Under the pieces are notes generated by a model. That model made no database searches, was not told the origin of the DNA, and saw only the letters and a list, made by a program, of their open reading frames with translations. 64,000 nucleotides of DNA, from positions 20,073,099 through 20,137,098 of the forward strand of contig OY726571.1 of the NCBI GenBank assembly GCA_963383645.1, read 5' to 3'. Positions 43,562 to 53,947 of the stretch are shown piece by piece (positions within the stretch are counted from its first letter, which is position 1; each line of letters begins with the position of its first letter). The DNA comes from Muscardinus avellanarius. Taxonomy: Eukaryota; Chordata; Mammalia; Rodentia; Gliridae. The position numbers and the translations under genes are program-made.

Positions 43562-43760
43562 TTATTGCTTGCAGAACTAAGAATTAAAACCAGGGGATGT
43601 AGTGTTCTACCTCTGAGCTACACTGCCAGTCTTCTTTAATTATTTTTATTTTAAAATAGAGTCACCCCTAAGTTACTGCTCACTGGCCTCAAACCTGGGA
43701 TCCTCCTGTCTCTGCCTCCCAAGTACTAGAATTACAAATGTGTGTCTTTGTACCTGGCCC
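43562..43760 (-). mobile_element. B1-dID SINE whose tail is the (TTCC)n array
   Basis: GAACTAAGAATTAAAACCAG, CTCTGAGCTACACTGCCAGT, GATCCTCCTGTCTCTGCCTC and a worn B1 end (TTTGTACCTGGCCC). An imperfect candidate TSD (CCCAGCCAGAATT before the array, CCCAGACAGAGATT after the SINE) suggests the array belongs to the insertion. Confidence 0.82.
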
Positions 43761-44079
43761 AGACAGAGATTCAATGGGGGCTTCTGAAGATAGAAAGAGC
43801 TCACATGCCTTCTTTCAGCAGACGCTGAAACCATAGGGGCTTAAGGATTTGAGTATAACCCTCACCCAAAGCAGTACTTGATAACTAAACTGTGCAAAGG
43901 ACTGACCAATGGGCAGCAGAGAGAAAACTAAAATGAGGGGAAAAGTCAGGGCAGCAACATGAGTGGGTTTACACTAAAAGTGAAAAAACAAAGCAAACTG
44001 CAGAATCGTTCTATTATTATCTAATGTCTAATTTTCACTAAAAAACAGCTATGCAAAGAAATAAGAGACTTGTTTCCTT

Positions 44080-44298
44080 TCCTTTTTTTTTTGGTATTGG
44101 GTATTGAACAGAGGGACATTGTATTTCTGAGCTATACTCACAGCCCTATTTATTTATTAATTTTAATTTGAAACAGGTTCTTTCTCGGTAGCTGAGCATC
44201 ATACTAAGTTGCAGAGGCTGGCCTCAGGCTTTCAATCCTCTAGTCTCATCCTCCCAAGCACTGAAATTATAGATGCTATATCACCATGACTGACTAGG
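44080..44298 (-). mobile_element. B1-dID SINE (old)
   Basis: T-run, then GGTATTGGGTATTGAACAGA, CTGAGCTATACTCACAGCCC, GTTGCAGAGGCTGGCCTCAG and CACCATGACTGACT. Many substitutions. Confidence 0.82.
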
Positions 44299-44433
44299 AA
44301 GAGGAATCTAGTATAGACTAGAAAGACTGAAAGAACAAAAACACAGCCAATTTACTTGACTAAGAGTGAACTTAAAAATTGTATTAAGCATATCATAGTT
44401 TCATTTATTTTCATTTTCATTTTATTGTATTTA

Positions 44434-44634
44434 TTCTTTTTGGTACTAGGAATTGAATTTAGGAGCATTCTGCCCCTGAGCTACACTCCCATCCCTATTT
44501 TATTTTTATTTTGAAACAAAGTCTAACTAGGCTGATGAAAGTCTCACTACTGCTGAGTTTGACCTCGACCTGTGATCCTCCTGTCTCAGCCTTCCAAGTG
44601 CTAGGATTATAAGAGTCTACCACAGCACTTGGCT
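44434..44634 (-). mobile_element. B1-dID SINE (old)
   Basis: TTTTGGTACTAGGAATTGAA, CCTGAGCTACACTCCCATCC, CCTGTGATCCTCCTGTCTCA and GTGCTAGGATTATAAGAGTC. Same orientation as the SINE at 44080. Confidence 0.85.
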
Positions 44635-44654
44635 TCAGACCATGGTTTTAAACC

Positions 44655-44835
44655 AGGTTCTTGTATAACCCAGCAATTCTAATACCTATTTACACAAAGA
44701 GAAATGAAAATGTATGTCCACACAAAGACTTCTCTGGAAATATTTCTGGAAGCAGTATTTATTATAGTAGCCTGAACTAAAATAATCCAGTTAATAGATA
44801 ATTTATAACTATGATACTGAGGCTTATCCTGAGAG
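44655..44835 (+). mobile_element. Old L1 fragment
   Basis: TATAACCCAGCAATTCTAAT, GAGAAATGAAAATGTATGTC, CACACAAAGACTTCTC and GCAGTATTTATTATAGTAGC match the ORF2-to-3'UTR section of old L1 elements. Confidence 0.7.
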
Positions 44836-46065
44836 TGCCACATTATATAAGATACTTATTATAAACCATGAACACCCTTGTGTTCTCTAATAGGTCCCTT
44901 TGTTTTGCTAGCAGATTGTCTAACTAGGTAGTCACATTATTTACTCTGATTCCCACTGTAAATGTTTGCATACCATATTTATTCTATGTGTGCTGAACTT
45001 TCTCAGGACTTTAATGGGTGAAAAGATTGGAGGCAGATGAATGTGACCCGAGAGTGTTCAAGTAGCAATTCTGGATTGGTTCTCATCGTGGACATGTCCC
45101 AATAGAAAATGCAAACTTAGAATTCACATACCATTACTTCTACCACATTCAAAGGACATGACAGACTATCTAATATGAGGTAAGTTGAAGGTTAACTGGA
45201 CCTTGAATTAATAAAACTAAGGGCTCAGTCAAATTATCTATGAAGTAAATGAGACCGTGGGGAATATACAAAGATGATGTTTAATTACTTAATGTGTGGC
45301 AGTTATGCATATCACATAAGAACTCTCCTGGCTTGAAGAAATTCTGTTCACGACTGTGGGCTTTTAGTGATGTTTCTAAAAACATCAATGAACTAACATT
45401 TTAATAAGACTAAAGTTTTTTGTTCTTCCATAGATTTCTTCGCTAACTCAACAAGGTAGAAATTTGCTATTTTTTAAGTGAAAGAATGTTACTGGGAACT
45501 ATACTTTTAAGCAGGTCAAGGATAACACCATGGCAACTAATGTCTTGTTTTCTAAAATGGAAAGCTTAATGGTAATATAAAAAAGTGCTTGACACACTAC
45601 ACATGTACTAAATAGGAGGGCTTAATATTTTTAAATTGAGAGAAATATAAAAGATTTGAATATATACAATTGTATTCATTTTTTCTTTTTAAAACTGTGC
45701 TTGTATATGACCTGAAGAGAAACAAGAAGTTAAAAGAAAACTAAGCAATTTTTTTCCATTAAGGTAAAAGAGAGAGCCTACTTTTAAAAGTATTTTTCAA
45801 TTGAGTGCAATTTAGTATATGATAAGGGACTCTTAGATGGCAGCTGCTCCAAGAGGGAGAAAATGACTTACTTTTGGAAAACAGTGTCTCTTCTAACATT
45901 TGGGATAACTGAAGGCCAACACAAGTAAATTCCATGGGTGAAAAATGTGTGCAGTCAAGTTTCACATCTCACAAATGCAGGTAAAAAGACTATGGGAAAA
46001 TATTAGTAAAGCAAAGATGGATACTGTGATGATAAGTACATGGTCTCTAATCTAGAAACCTTGCT
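44836..46065. other. Unique DNA, about 1.2 kb
   Basis: No element or gene recognised. Confidence 0.4.
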
Positions 46066-46250
46066 GCCAGGCATGGTGGCACAAACTAATCCCAGTCCTT
46101 ACTGGGCTGAGATGGGGGAATTGCAGGTTCAACACTAGCCCCAGAAACTTAGTGACATACTCTGAAGCTTAGTGAGACTATGTTTCACATTAAATAAAAT
46201 AGGGCCAGAGTTGTAGCTCAGAGGTATAATGTTTCTGGGTTCATTTCCCA

Positions 46251-46285
<35 letters not shown>
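46066..46285 (+). mobile_element. B1-dID SINE with (AC)n tail
   Basis: CTGCCAGGCATGGTGGCACA, a damaged middle, GCCAGAGTTGTAGCTCAGAG, GGGTTCATTTCCCAAGAAA, and (AC)15 at 46256-46285. Confidence 0.85.
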
Positions 46286-46288
<3 letters not shown>

Positions 46289-46394
46289 GAATCTGAGATC
46301 TAAGCCTCATAAACAAGATGCTAGTAGTAAAAAAACATGTTCATGCTGTGTGTTTCAATTTTTTCTGAAGCCAATGTTTATCTATCATCTTTTC

Positions 46395-46761
46395 CCTGAG
46401 TGGAAATTCGTCAAACTGATCAACATAAAAGCCAAGGAGAGAATCTTAAAGGCAACAAAAACAAAAGACCAAGTGACATTCAGAGGGAAACCAACTAGAG
46501 TCACTTCAGACTTCCCAAACCAAGTCATGTAAGCCAGAAGGGCCTGGAGTAACATATTCCAAACTCTGAAAGAAAACAACTTCCAGCCAAATATTTGCTA
46601 CCCAGATGGGTAAATAAACATCTTCTACAACAAACAGAAGGTGAAAGAATTTATGTCTTCCAAACCAGCACTAGAGAAAATACTCAGAGATTAACTGCAA
46701 AGAAATCAGAAATACACACGAGAACCAGAGAAACAAAAATTTCTACCCAGCAAACAACTAA
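46395..46761 (+). pseudogene. L1 ORF1 C-terminal fragment
   Basis: Encodes the C-terminal domain of L1 ORF1p, the RNA-binding half: VKLINIKAKERILKATKTK, DQVTFRGKPTRVTSDFPNQV, then after a TGA codon the expected ARRAWSNIFQTLKENNFQP block, and it ends at the TAA at 46759-46761. Same subfamily as the 23120-24037 copy (shared ATKTK, TFRGKP and FPNQVM blocks). 5'-truncated upstream of the RRM and broken by stops. The 60-codon frame starting at 46350 covers part of it, with a non-L1 start. Confidence 0.85.
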
Positions 46762-46806
46762 GTAAAGAATAACAAACACTACATCAAAGAGAAGTTAAAT
46801 CTCAAT

Positions 46807-47785
46807 ATGTTAGGAATTAAAAACCATCTCTCAATAAACATACTGAATGTAAATGGCCTCAGCTCCTGAATTTAAAAGACACAAGATTAAAAACCAGAAT
46901 CTAGATTAAAAACCAGAATCCATGTATCTGTTGCCTGCAAGAAATACACCTTACAAGTAGATAGTCACAAACTAAAGGTAAAAGCCTGGAGGAAAGTAAT
47001 CCATCCTAACATAAATCAAAGACAAGCAGGAGTAGCAATTATGATATCAGACAAGTTAGACTTCAAGCTCAATATTATTAGAAGAGACAAAGCAGGTAAT
47101 TTTTAATGGCAAAAGGAACAATCCAGCAAGGAAATAATGATAGACAATATTTATGCCCAGAACACAGATGCAGCTACTTTCATAAAATAAATTCTTTGTG
47201 ACATTAAGCCATACCTAAGTCCCAATACAATAATACTAGGAAACTTCAACACCCCCCTCACACTGTTAGACTGATTTTTTAGACAAAAGTTCAATACAGA
47301 TGCCTCAGACCTATTAGACATTCATAGAATATTCCACCCAACTATAGCAGAGTTCACGTTTTTCTCAACTGCTCACAGAACCTTCTCCAAAATAAATCAC
47401 AACCTGGGACATAAAGTGAGCACTAGCAAATTCAAAAAATGCAACATACTTTCCTGTGTCTTTTCAGACCATAACAGAATCAAACTAGAAATCAACTACA
47501 AAGAAGATCCAGAGAAACCACATAAACATGTGGAGCCTGAATATCACACTGCTGAATGAAGAATGGGTCATAGGAGAAATAAGGGGTAAAATCAAGAAAT
47601 TTCTAGACACAAACAAAAATAGATATACAACATATCAAATCCTCTGGGACCCTTTGAAAGGAGTATTAAGAGGAAAATTTATCACACTGAGTGCCCACAT
47701 AAAAACAGGAAATTTATCTAAGCACAAAAATGGCATGATGCAGTGTCATCTACCTGGTATAGGTAGAAGAATTTGAAGACAAAAT
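46807..47785 (+). pseudogene. L1 ORF2 endonuclease-domain fragment
   Basis: ORF2 of L1 encodes an apurinic-like endonuclease plus reverse transcriptase; only the endonuclease part and the start of the linker are here. ATG at 46807 begins MLGIKNHLSINILNVNGLSS, the usual start, with a TGA soon after. The catalytic glutamate context CLQEIHL is intact at about 46932-46950. The GDFN motif reads GNFN because of GAC-to-AAC at 47242-47244. The SDH motif is present at 47464-47472 (FSDHNRIKLE). A 21-bp direct duplication (AGATTAAAAACCAGAATC unit, 46883-46921) and stops also break the frame. Homology stops in the linker near 47785; the reverse transcriptase domain and 3'UTR are missing. Confidence 0.85.
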
Positions 47786-50060
47786 AAATTTCTGACACAC
47801 AAATCAAATATGCCACCCATTTTTCTTATACTCTTCTCTGCAGAGCACTTAGGTTCTACAAAGACCTCATAGGAGATTTAATAGAAAAGAAGGCAGAGCA
47901 GATATCCAAACCTTCTTTCCAGCCTTTAGCTAATTACACTCATCTAACACCTGGGACTCCCAGTACATTTTAAAGTAAATACATATTTCTTTGGTTTCAA
48001 AAACACTTCTGAAAACAAGTGCTGTGAATTCAGCAAAGTGCATTTAACTTAAAATAATTATCTGAAAAATATGATAACCGATTGGGTCTATGTTTGCAGC
48101 ATTATATTAAGGAAATTATATTCTAATGCTGATGAGTCTGTGTCTGATATGAATTATCAAGATGTAAATTCCCCAAAAGTAAAATAGCAAAAATAATTGT
48201 CAATTGCTATGGATAAAATTAAATCTTCAATAATATAAACAATAATTTTCTTCCCTTGCTTCTCTAATGATATAATTTTAATATTTGAAATGTGGCTCTT
48301 TGTCTACATTATATTGGATTTTATTTTTATTTTATATTTATGTAAAGCAAATAGTGTTAGAATGAGTTGCATTTGTTTCTAAGCAATATCAAATGTTCCT
48401 CAAAATGACAATTTCAGTCCTCATACAATAATAAAATATTAAAATATTTACATCCTGGGAAGATGTCTATTGTTTTATATGGCAGTGTTTAATTTTTCAC
48501 CAGTATCTTCAAATTATGATTACCTCTAATCCATTATGAACACATGTTGAGAATCCACTAAGGGGAGTGCTCAAAAGCAATTTAAGGAGATTAAAAAGAA
48601 ATAGAAGTCATGGCTCTAAAACTTAAGCAGCTTACAGTCATGATGTTGACAAAGTAGAAAAAAGTATGATTTTTTTCTCTATTAAAATTATTTAAGTACT
48701 AGAAATAAGTCATTAAAGAGTAGGCCTATTGACAAACTACTATGGCCTTATTTTTCCAAGTCAATTAAAATTAACTTGTTTGACTTCTAAACCTAAATAT
48801 TTGCTATAATATAGCAATAAACTCATAAAATTTATAATGCCTGTTCTTTGAGAACTGTGACAATTTCTAAAAAAAGAAAAATGGAAAACCCACTATTAAA
48901 ATACTATGTAGCAGATCTAAATGAAGATATATTAGTGCATATTTTTGGAATGGACTTCTCCAAAGAATTTCAGAAATATCAGTTATATGCTTACTGTTGT
49001 AAGTTCATTGGAAGCAAATTCAGTGGCAAAATTTCAATTATTAATTTTAATCACAATTTTAGTTTAAATCACATATTGGAAAATTTTAATTTTTATGTTT
49101 TTTTTAAGAGATATGTTTGTGCATATTTGCCCAGGTATGTCAAGAAAAGACAAGAAATTGATGTATGTACTCATGACTAGACCATAATAAACAAGAAAAT
49201 GTATGCTCATTAGGCATCTGCAGACTATAATAATGCCTGCAATGGTTCACAACAAAGTCGTTAAATTGTCAAAAAGTGTATTTGAGTTAATAATAACTAG
49301 ACTTCAACTTCTACTTATTGGCTCTCAAGAGTAAATAGGTTCATGATAATTAAGCTTGATTTCTAATGTAATATTTTGGCCTAAGAGAGACCAGCCACTT
49401 TCTCTTCTAAGTAAGGGCTAAGTATTACTGGGATTGAACCAGAGAGGTGAGCACACAACTATTTGGAAGCTTAGCTATACAGAATTTCTTTCCATGTCTT
49501 TCCCCTTATTGAACAAACAGCAAAACAGCCACAAAATAAATTAAACATTTGTATGATATGCATTCATCAATAGTCACTTAAATTCTCAGAGATTAGGTGT
49601 TGCGAGTTACCAGGCACAAGGGTGTAAGACGAGGAGGAAAAAAGAAAAGTCAGCATGTCATCATCCTTGTCCTCTGCACTAGATAAATAAAGCTATCTTC
49701 TTTTTACAAAAATAATATCAATAACTTCCCCTTTGGTTGAGTCATACCCATTTGTTAGTTGACTGGCATAAATCATTTTATGAACCACCAACTCCCCGTC
49801 CCTCTACTGATGAATTCTATTTAATTCCTTAATTCTGAGACAAATAGAATATGACAGTTCTTCTCACAATGCGATCATCCCGATGATTCCTTAGAGGATG
49901 AGCATTATCCAGGTAGACTATGCATCCTTTCACGACAAGCGAGAAAATGTATGACCACTAAATTGTAGTATTGTAGAAGCTTTAAACTGAAACATTTATG
50001 AGAGTAAAACCAACAGGTCAAAATCTAGGTGTATAGATTGTCAGTAGTAAGGCTGATACA
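47786..50060. other. Unique AT-rich DNA, about 2.3 kb
   Basis: No transposable element recognised. Contains the unassigned 110-codon frame at 48848-49180, listed separately. Confidence 0.4.
48848..49180 (+). other. Unassigned 110-codon open frame
   Basis: The longest frame in the window that is not explained by a repeat or microsatellite apart from the 115-codon frame at 40021. Its predicted product is Phe/Tyr/Lys/Asn-rich, as expected from translation of AT-rich DNA, with no signal peptide, clear membrane helix or motif I recognise. No splice context or upstream promoter stands out. Most likely chance. Confidence 0.12.
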
Positions 50061-50270
50061 AGCCGGATGTGTTGGAGCATCCCTATAAATCCTGGTACTT
50101 GGGAGGCTGAGGCCAGGAGGATCACAAGTTGGAGATCAGCCTCAGCAATGCAGCAAGACTCCCAGCAACCTAGAGAGACCTCCCTTCAAAGCAAAAAATA
50201 AAATGGGAATGAGGATATAGCTTCATGGTAGAATGCCCCTGTGTTTAATCCCCAGTACCACAATCAATCT
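50061..50270 (+). mobile_element. B1-dID SINE (old)
   Basis: AAGCCGGATGTGTTGGAGCA, CTTGGGAGGCTGAGGCCAGG, GAGATCAGCCTCAGCAATGC and GAGGATATAGCTTCATGGTA, then AATCCCCAGTACCAC. Confidence 0.88.
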
Positions 50271-51060
50271 ATCAATATTATATCGTATTAAATAGCAAAA
50301 TAATGGCTTTCCTGAAATGAATTATCTTTGATTATCTGCTTTCTTAGAACTTTCCATTTAAAAAATATTTTGCAATGATAATAAGATATGCTAGTCCTAA
50401 TTTTTTTACAGCAGACAAAAAAACACATAATAAAATGGAAAATGGAAAAACTCCCTTTTTGAGCACAACGTGGTTATAGAAACATTTCTTGAGGTAAGAG
50501 ACAAATAGAACAAATGTGGATCATCATTTTCTAAGATTTTTTATGTTCATAAGACACATACAGTGTCTAATTCTATGGTTGTCATCTACCTCTGGGCTTT
50601 TCTAATTTTTTCTTCATTCGATCTGCTTCCTTTTAATGAAATACCAGATTACCATTAGTCTGTATAAAATTCCCATGGAGTTGGTTATACAAGCATTACA
50701 GGAATATGTAGTGGCTTCCAGCTATATGATTATGAACAGAATATATAAATCTTTACATGTACGAGAGGCACACTGCAAAACAATAAAACAGAACAATATT
50801 TAATCTTCTTTCTGGATTAATAGTTCAAATATAATAGTACCCCAGAGACAAAAGCTGGATATCGGATAAACACCGTAAGATCAACACAGACTACTGTGAA
50901 CTTAATCAAAATATTGACCATATTTATTATTTAAGATGTCATTTTTCTATAATACTAAGTACATGGCTCTAAGATTCCGTTAGCAGCTGAAATCTCCGTG
51001 TAATACAATTGGATGCTAAAAAGATGATTCTAAAGGCTGTCCTCTTTTTTCTTCCATTTC
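50271..51060. other. Unique DNA
   Basis: Nothing recognised. Confidence 0.4.
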
Positions 51061-51370
51061 TTCTTTTATTTTTTAATGCACTTTTATTTTCGCACTCTAG
51101 TCTCACATCTTAGTGTAGTTCAGAGTGACAGGGACAGATAGGCACTTAGTACTTGGTGTGCTTACCCTCTCTCAGCCTCTCCACACTCTCTTTCCCCATA
51201 CATGATATTGAGATTGACATTAATAGTTTTATATATGTATATCACATTAATGCAAATGTTTCCTTAATTAATTCTCTCTATCCCCCACCTTCACGTGTGG
51301 CTTCCTCATCATCGAAAGACGCTCATGTATGGTAATCACTCCCTAGCTTCCACATATGAGGGAAAACTGT
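51061..51370 (-). mobile_element. L1 3'UTR, minus strand
   Basis: TGCACTTTTATTTTCGCACT, GTAGTTCAGAGTGACAGGGA, TTTCCCCATACATGATATTG, GAGATTGACATTAATAG and CTTCCACATATGAGGG. Older than the 35405 copy. The 60-codon frame is an artefact. Confidence 0.75.
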
Positions 51371-51414
51371 AGCCAGCGGCTACTTAAGCATCTTTGCATC
51401 TATTTTTTCCTTCT

Positions 51415-51604
51415 TTTTCTTATTTTTGGTGGTTCTGAAGATTAAACCCAGGGGCATTCTATCCCCAAGCTCCACTTCCAGCCCTGTTTTATTTTTTATT
51501 TTGAAACAAAGCCTCACTAAATTGCTGAGATTGCCCTCAAATATGGGATCCTCCGGTCTTAGCCTCTAAAGTACAGAGATTATACTTATGCCCTACCATG
51601 CCTT
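51415..51604 (-). mobile_element. B1-dID SINE (old)
   Basis: TTGGTGGTTCTGAAGATTAA, AAGCTCCACTTCCAGCCCTG, TGAAACAAAGCCTCACTAAA and GGGATCCTCCGGTCTTAGCC. Confidence 0.85.
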
Positions 51605-51764
51605 TCCTCTCATGATTATTCTCTCCTTCCCATGTCCTCACCCTCACTCTTTTTCAACACACACAGCTTTTTAATTCTTAGATAATTATTTAAATATTAT
51701 CTTTTTATAGACATTTTAGGTACCTGTTAAATTATATCATTACTTTTATACTCTCTAAACCTTT

Positions 51765-51990
51765 CTCTTGTATACTGTATTCATAGTGCTCACTATTATA
51801 TAATGTACAATGTACTTGCTTTCTATATATTCTTTTTATTTCAATATCCTCTTTCACCTGACTAAAATTTAAGCCCTGTGGGAACAGAGATTTTGATTGC
51901 TTATTTAGTGTTGATATCACTAGAGCCTCCATGAGTGCTCACTATATAATCAGTACTTAATAAAAAATTTGTTGAATGACTGAATATTAA
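51765..51990 (+). mobile_element. L2 LINE 3' end
   Basis: CTTTCACCTGACTAAAATTT, AAGCCCTGTGGGAACAGAGA, TCAGTACTTAATAAAAAATT and TGTTGAATGACTGAAT are the characteristic 3' end of the ancient L2 LINE. Confidence 0.72.
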
Positions 51991-52534
51991 CAACTTGAAT
52001 TAAGCTTACTCATTTCTTTCATGCTCTAGAGAAATAGGCTGTGTTAAAAAATTGCATAACCAAGAGATTCTGTGTATTAACAAGTCAAAATATCAAATAT
52101 AATGTGATATTTAATAAAAATAATATGAGAAGGTATTTTTAAAAATAATGACAAGGAAAAGGCGTTTGCCTCAAGGAGCTAGTCACAATCTGAGCAAAGG
52201 TAAAAAGAAAAAGAAATCAGACGGAGAAGTAGAAATATAAGGAATATAAAATAAATAATATGGTTATAGAGTAAAATATATTCATGCCAAAGTATCATTA
52301 ACAATTTATATGTAATTATTGAAATTTCCACAATAATCTATTGATACCATGAACTATACCTGTGCATAAATGGAATAACACCACTAATAAGCTAGTTAGG
52401 GTGGCACACACAAATAGGGTTCCATCCTTTTTGGTTCTTTAGAACAGTTTGAAAATAAGTGCTCTTAGTTCTACTATGAACATCTGTTAAAATTCAGAAG
52501 TAAAACCATCTGCTTCTGGGTTCTTCTCTTTTAT
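51991..52534. other. Unique AT-rich DNA
   Basis: Nothing recognised. Confidence 0.4.
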
Positions 52535-53262
52535 GTTTTGATTATTTTTATGCCTTTTTGGTGTATTATATTCTTACATCATAATGTAATTCAAAATGAT
52601 AGTGACATACATGCACAGAGTGTTTGATGAGCTTTCTCCAGCTCCCTCTTCACTACCCCACTTCTCCATTGAAGATACTGAAATTGGTAGTGGTGTTCTA
52701 ATATATGGAAGTAACGTCATGGAAATGTTATCTTCATTAAATTTCTCTCTTCTCCCTTTCTCCTATGCTCCACTGGGGTTTCTCTTCAATTATCTTAACT
52801 TGCTCTTATATCCCGATTACTTGCTAGCTTCTAAATATGAGAGAAAATATATAATCCCTGACTTTCTGTGACGGGTTAATCTTCACATAAAATGTTCTCC
52901 AGGTCTATCCATTTTCCTGCAAATGACATCATTTTGTCCTTCTTTATTTTTGAGTAGAATTCCATTGTATGGATATCCCATGATTTTTTGATCCATTCAT
53001 CTGTTTATAGACACTTATATTGGTTCTATAATTTGGCTGTTCTGAATTGTGCTGCTATAAACATGGTTATTCATGTATCACTATATTTTTCTGATGTCAG
53101 TCCCTTTAGAAGGATACCCAGAAATAGGATAGCTGGATCATTATGGTGAATCCATTCCTAGTTTTTGAGAAATCTTTACACTGATCTCCATAGATTCTGT
53201 ACTAATTTGCAATCCTATCAAAAGTGTAGAAGAATTCATATTTTCCCACATTCTCACCAGAA

Positions 53263-53263
53263 T

Positions 53264-53314
<51 letters not shown>

Positions 53315-53317
53315 TTT
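53263..53317 (+). repeat. (TTTA)n SINE tail
   Basis: About fourteen TTTA units, the reverse-complement tail of the minus-strand SINE that follows. Confidence 0.96.
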
Positions 53318-53503
53318 GTGATACTGGGGTTCCTGGAAGCCCTTCTACCTCCGGGCTACACTCCCAGACCTATTTTTACATTTTCATTTGGAAACAGGGT
53401 CTCCTAAGCCAGTGCGGGCGGCTGGCTTCGAACCTGCGCGATCCTCCTGTCTCTGCCTCCCAAGCACGGGGATGACAAGCGTGCGCCACCACGCCCGGCT
53501 ATG
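53318..53503 (-). mobile_element. B1-dID SINE, TTCCTGGAA subfamily, in L1
   Basis: GATACTGGGGTTCCTGGAAG, CCGGGCTACACTCCCAGACC, GGCTTCGAACCTGCGCGATC and GCGTGCGCCACCACGCCCGG. Many CpGs survive and the B-box (GGTTCGAAGCC, reversed) is intact, so it is a young copy. Confidence 0.94.
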
Positions 53504-53733
53504 TTTTTTTTTAACTCCTTCATGATTGCCATTCTAATTGAGGTTATATGGAATCTTAGTGTAATTGTGATTATATCTCCCTAATAGCTAATGATATTGA
53601 ACTTTTTTCTCTATATTTATTGGCCATTTGTTTTTTTTCAATTGCCATTTAAAATTTTTTTATAGTGTTGTCTTTTAAGTTCTTCGTATATGCTAGATAT
53701 TAGTGTTCTATCAGAGGAGTTGCTGGCAAAGAT

Positions 53734-53947
53734 GTTTTGTGTGTTTGTGTGTGGGTCTGGGGATGGAACCCAGGGACATTTGACCTCCAAGCTACACCCC
53801 ATGCCCTATTTTTTATTCTTTATTTTGAAACAGGGTCTCACTAAGTTGCGGAGGGCCTCACTAGGTAGCTGAGGCTGTCGGTGAACCACAATCCTCCAGT
53901 CTCAGCCTCCCAAATGCTGGGGTTACAAGTGTGTGCCATCACACCCA
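53734..53947 (-). mobile_element. B1-dID SINE, CAGACCCAC subfamily, with TSD in L1
   Basis: GCTGGCAAAGAT occurs at 53722-53733 and 53948-53959. Inside: TTTTGTGTGTTTGTGTGTGG tail, GTCTGGGGATGGAACCCAGG, AGCTACACCCCATGCCC and GGCTGTCGGTGAACCAC. Confidence 0.95.

Noticed and set aside
43376..43639. Pro/Ser/Phe/Leu-rich frames of 62 and 87 codons
   Set aside because: Translation of the (TTCC)n array and the adjoining SINE.
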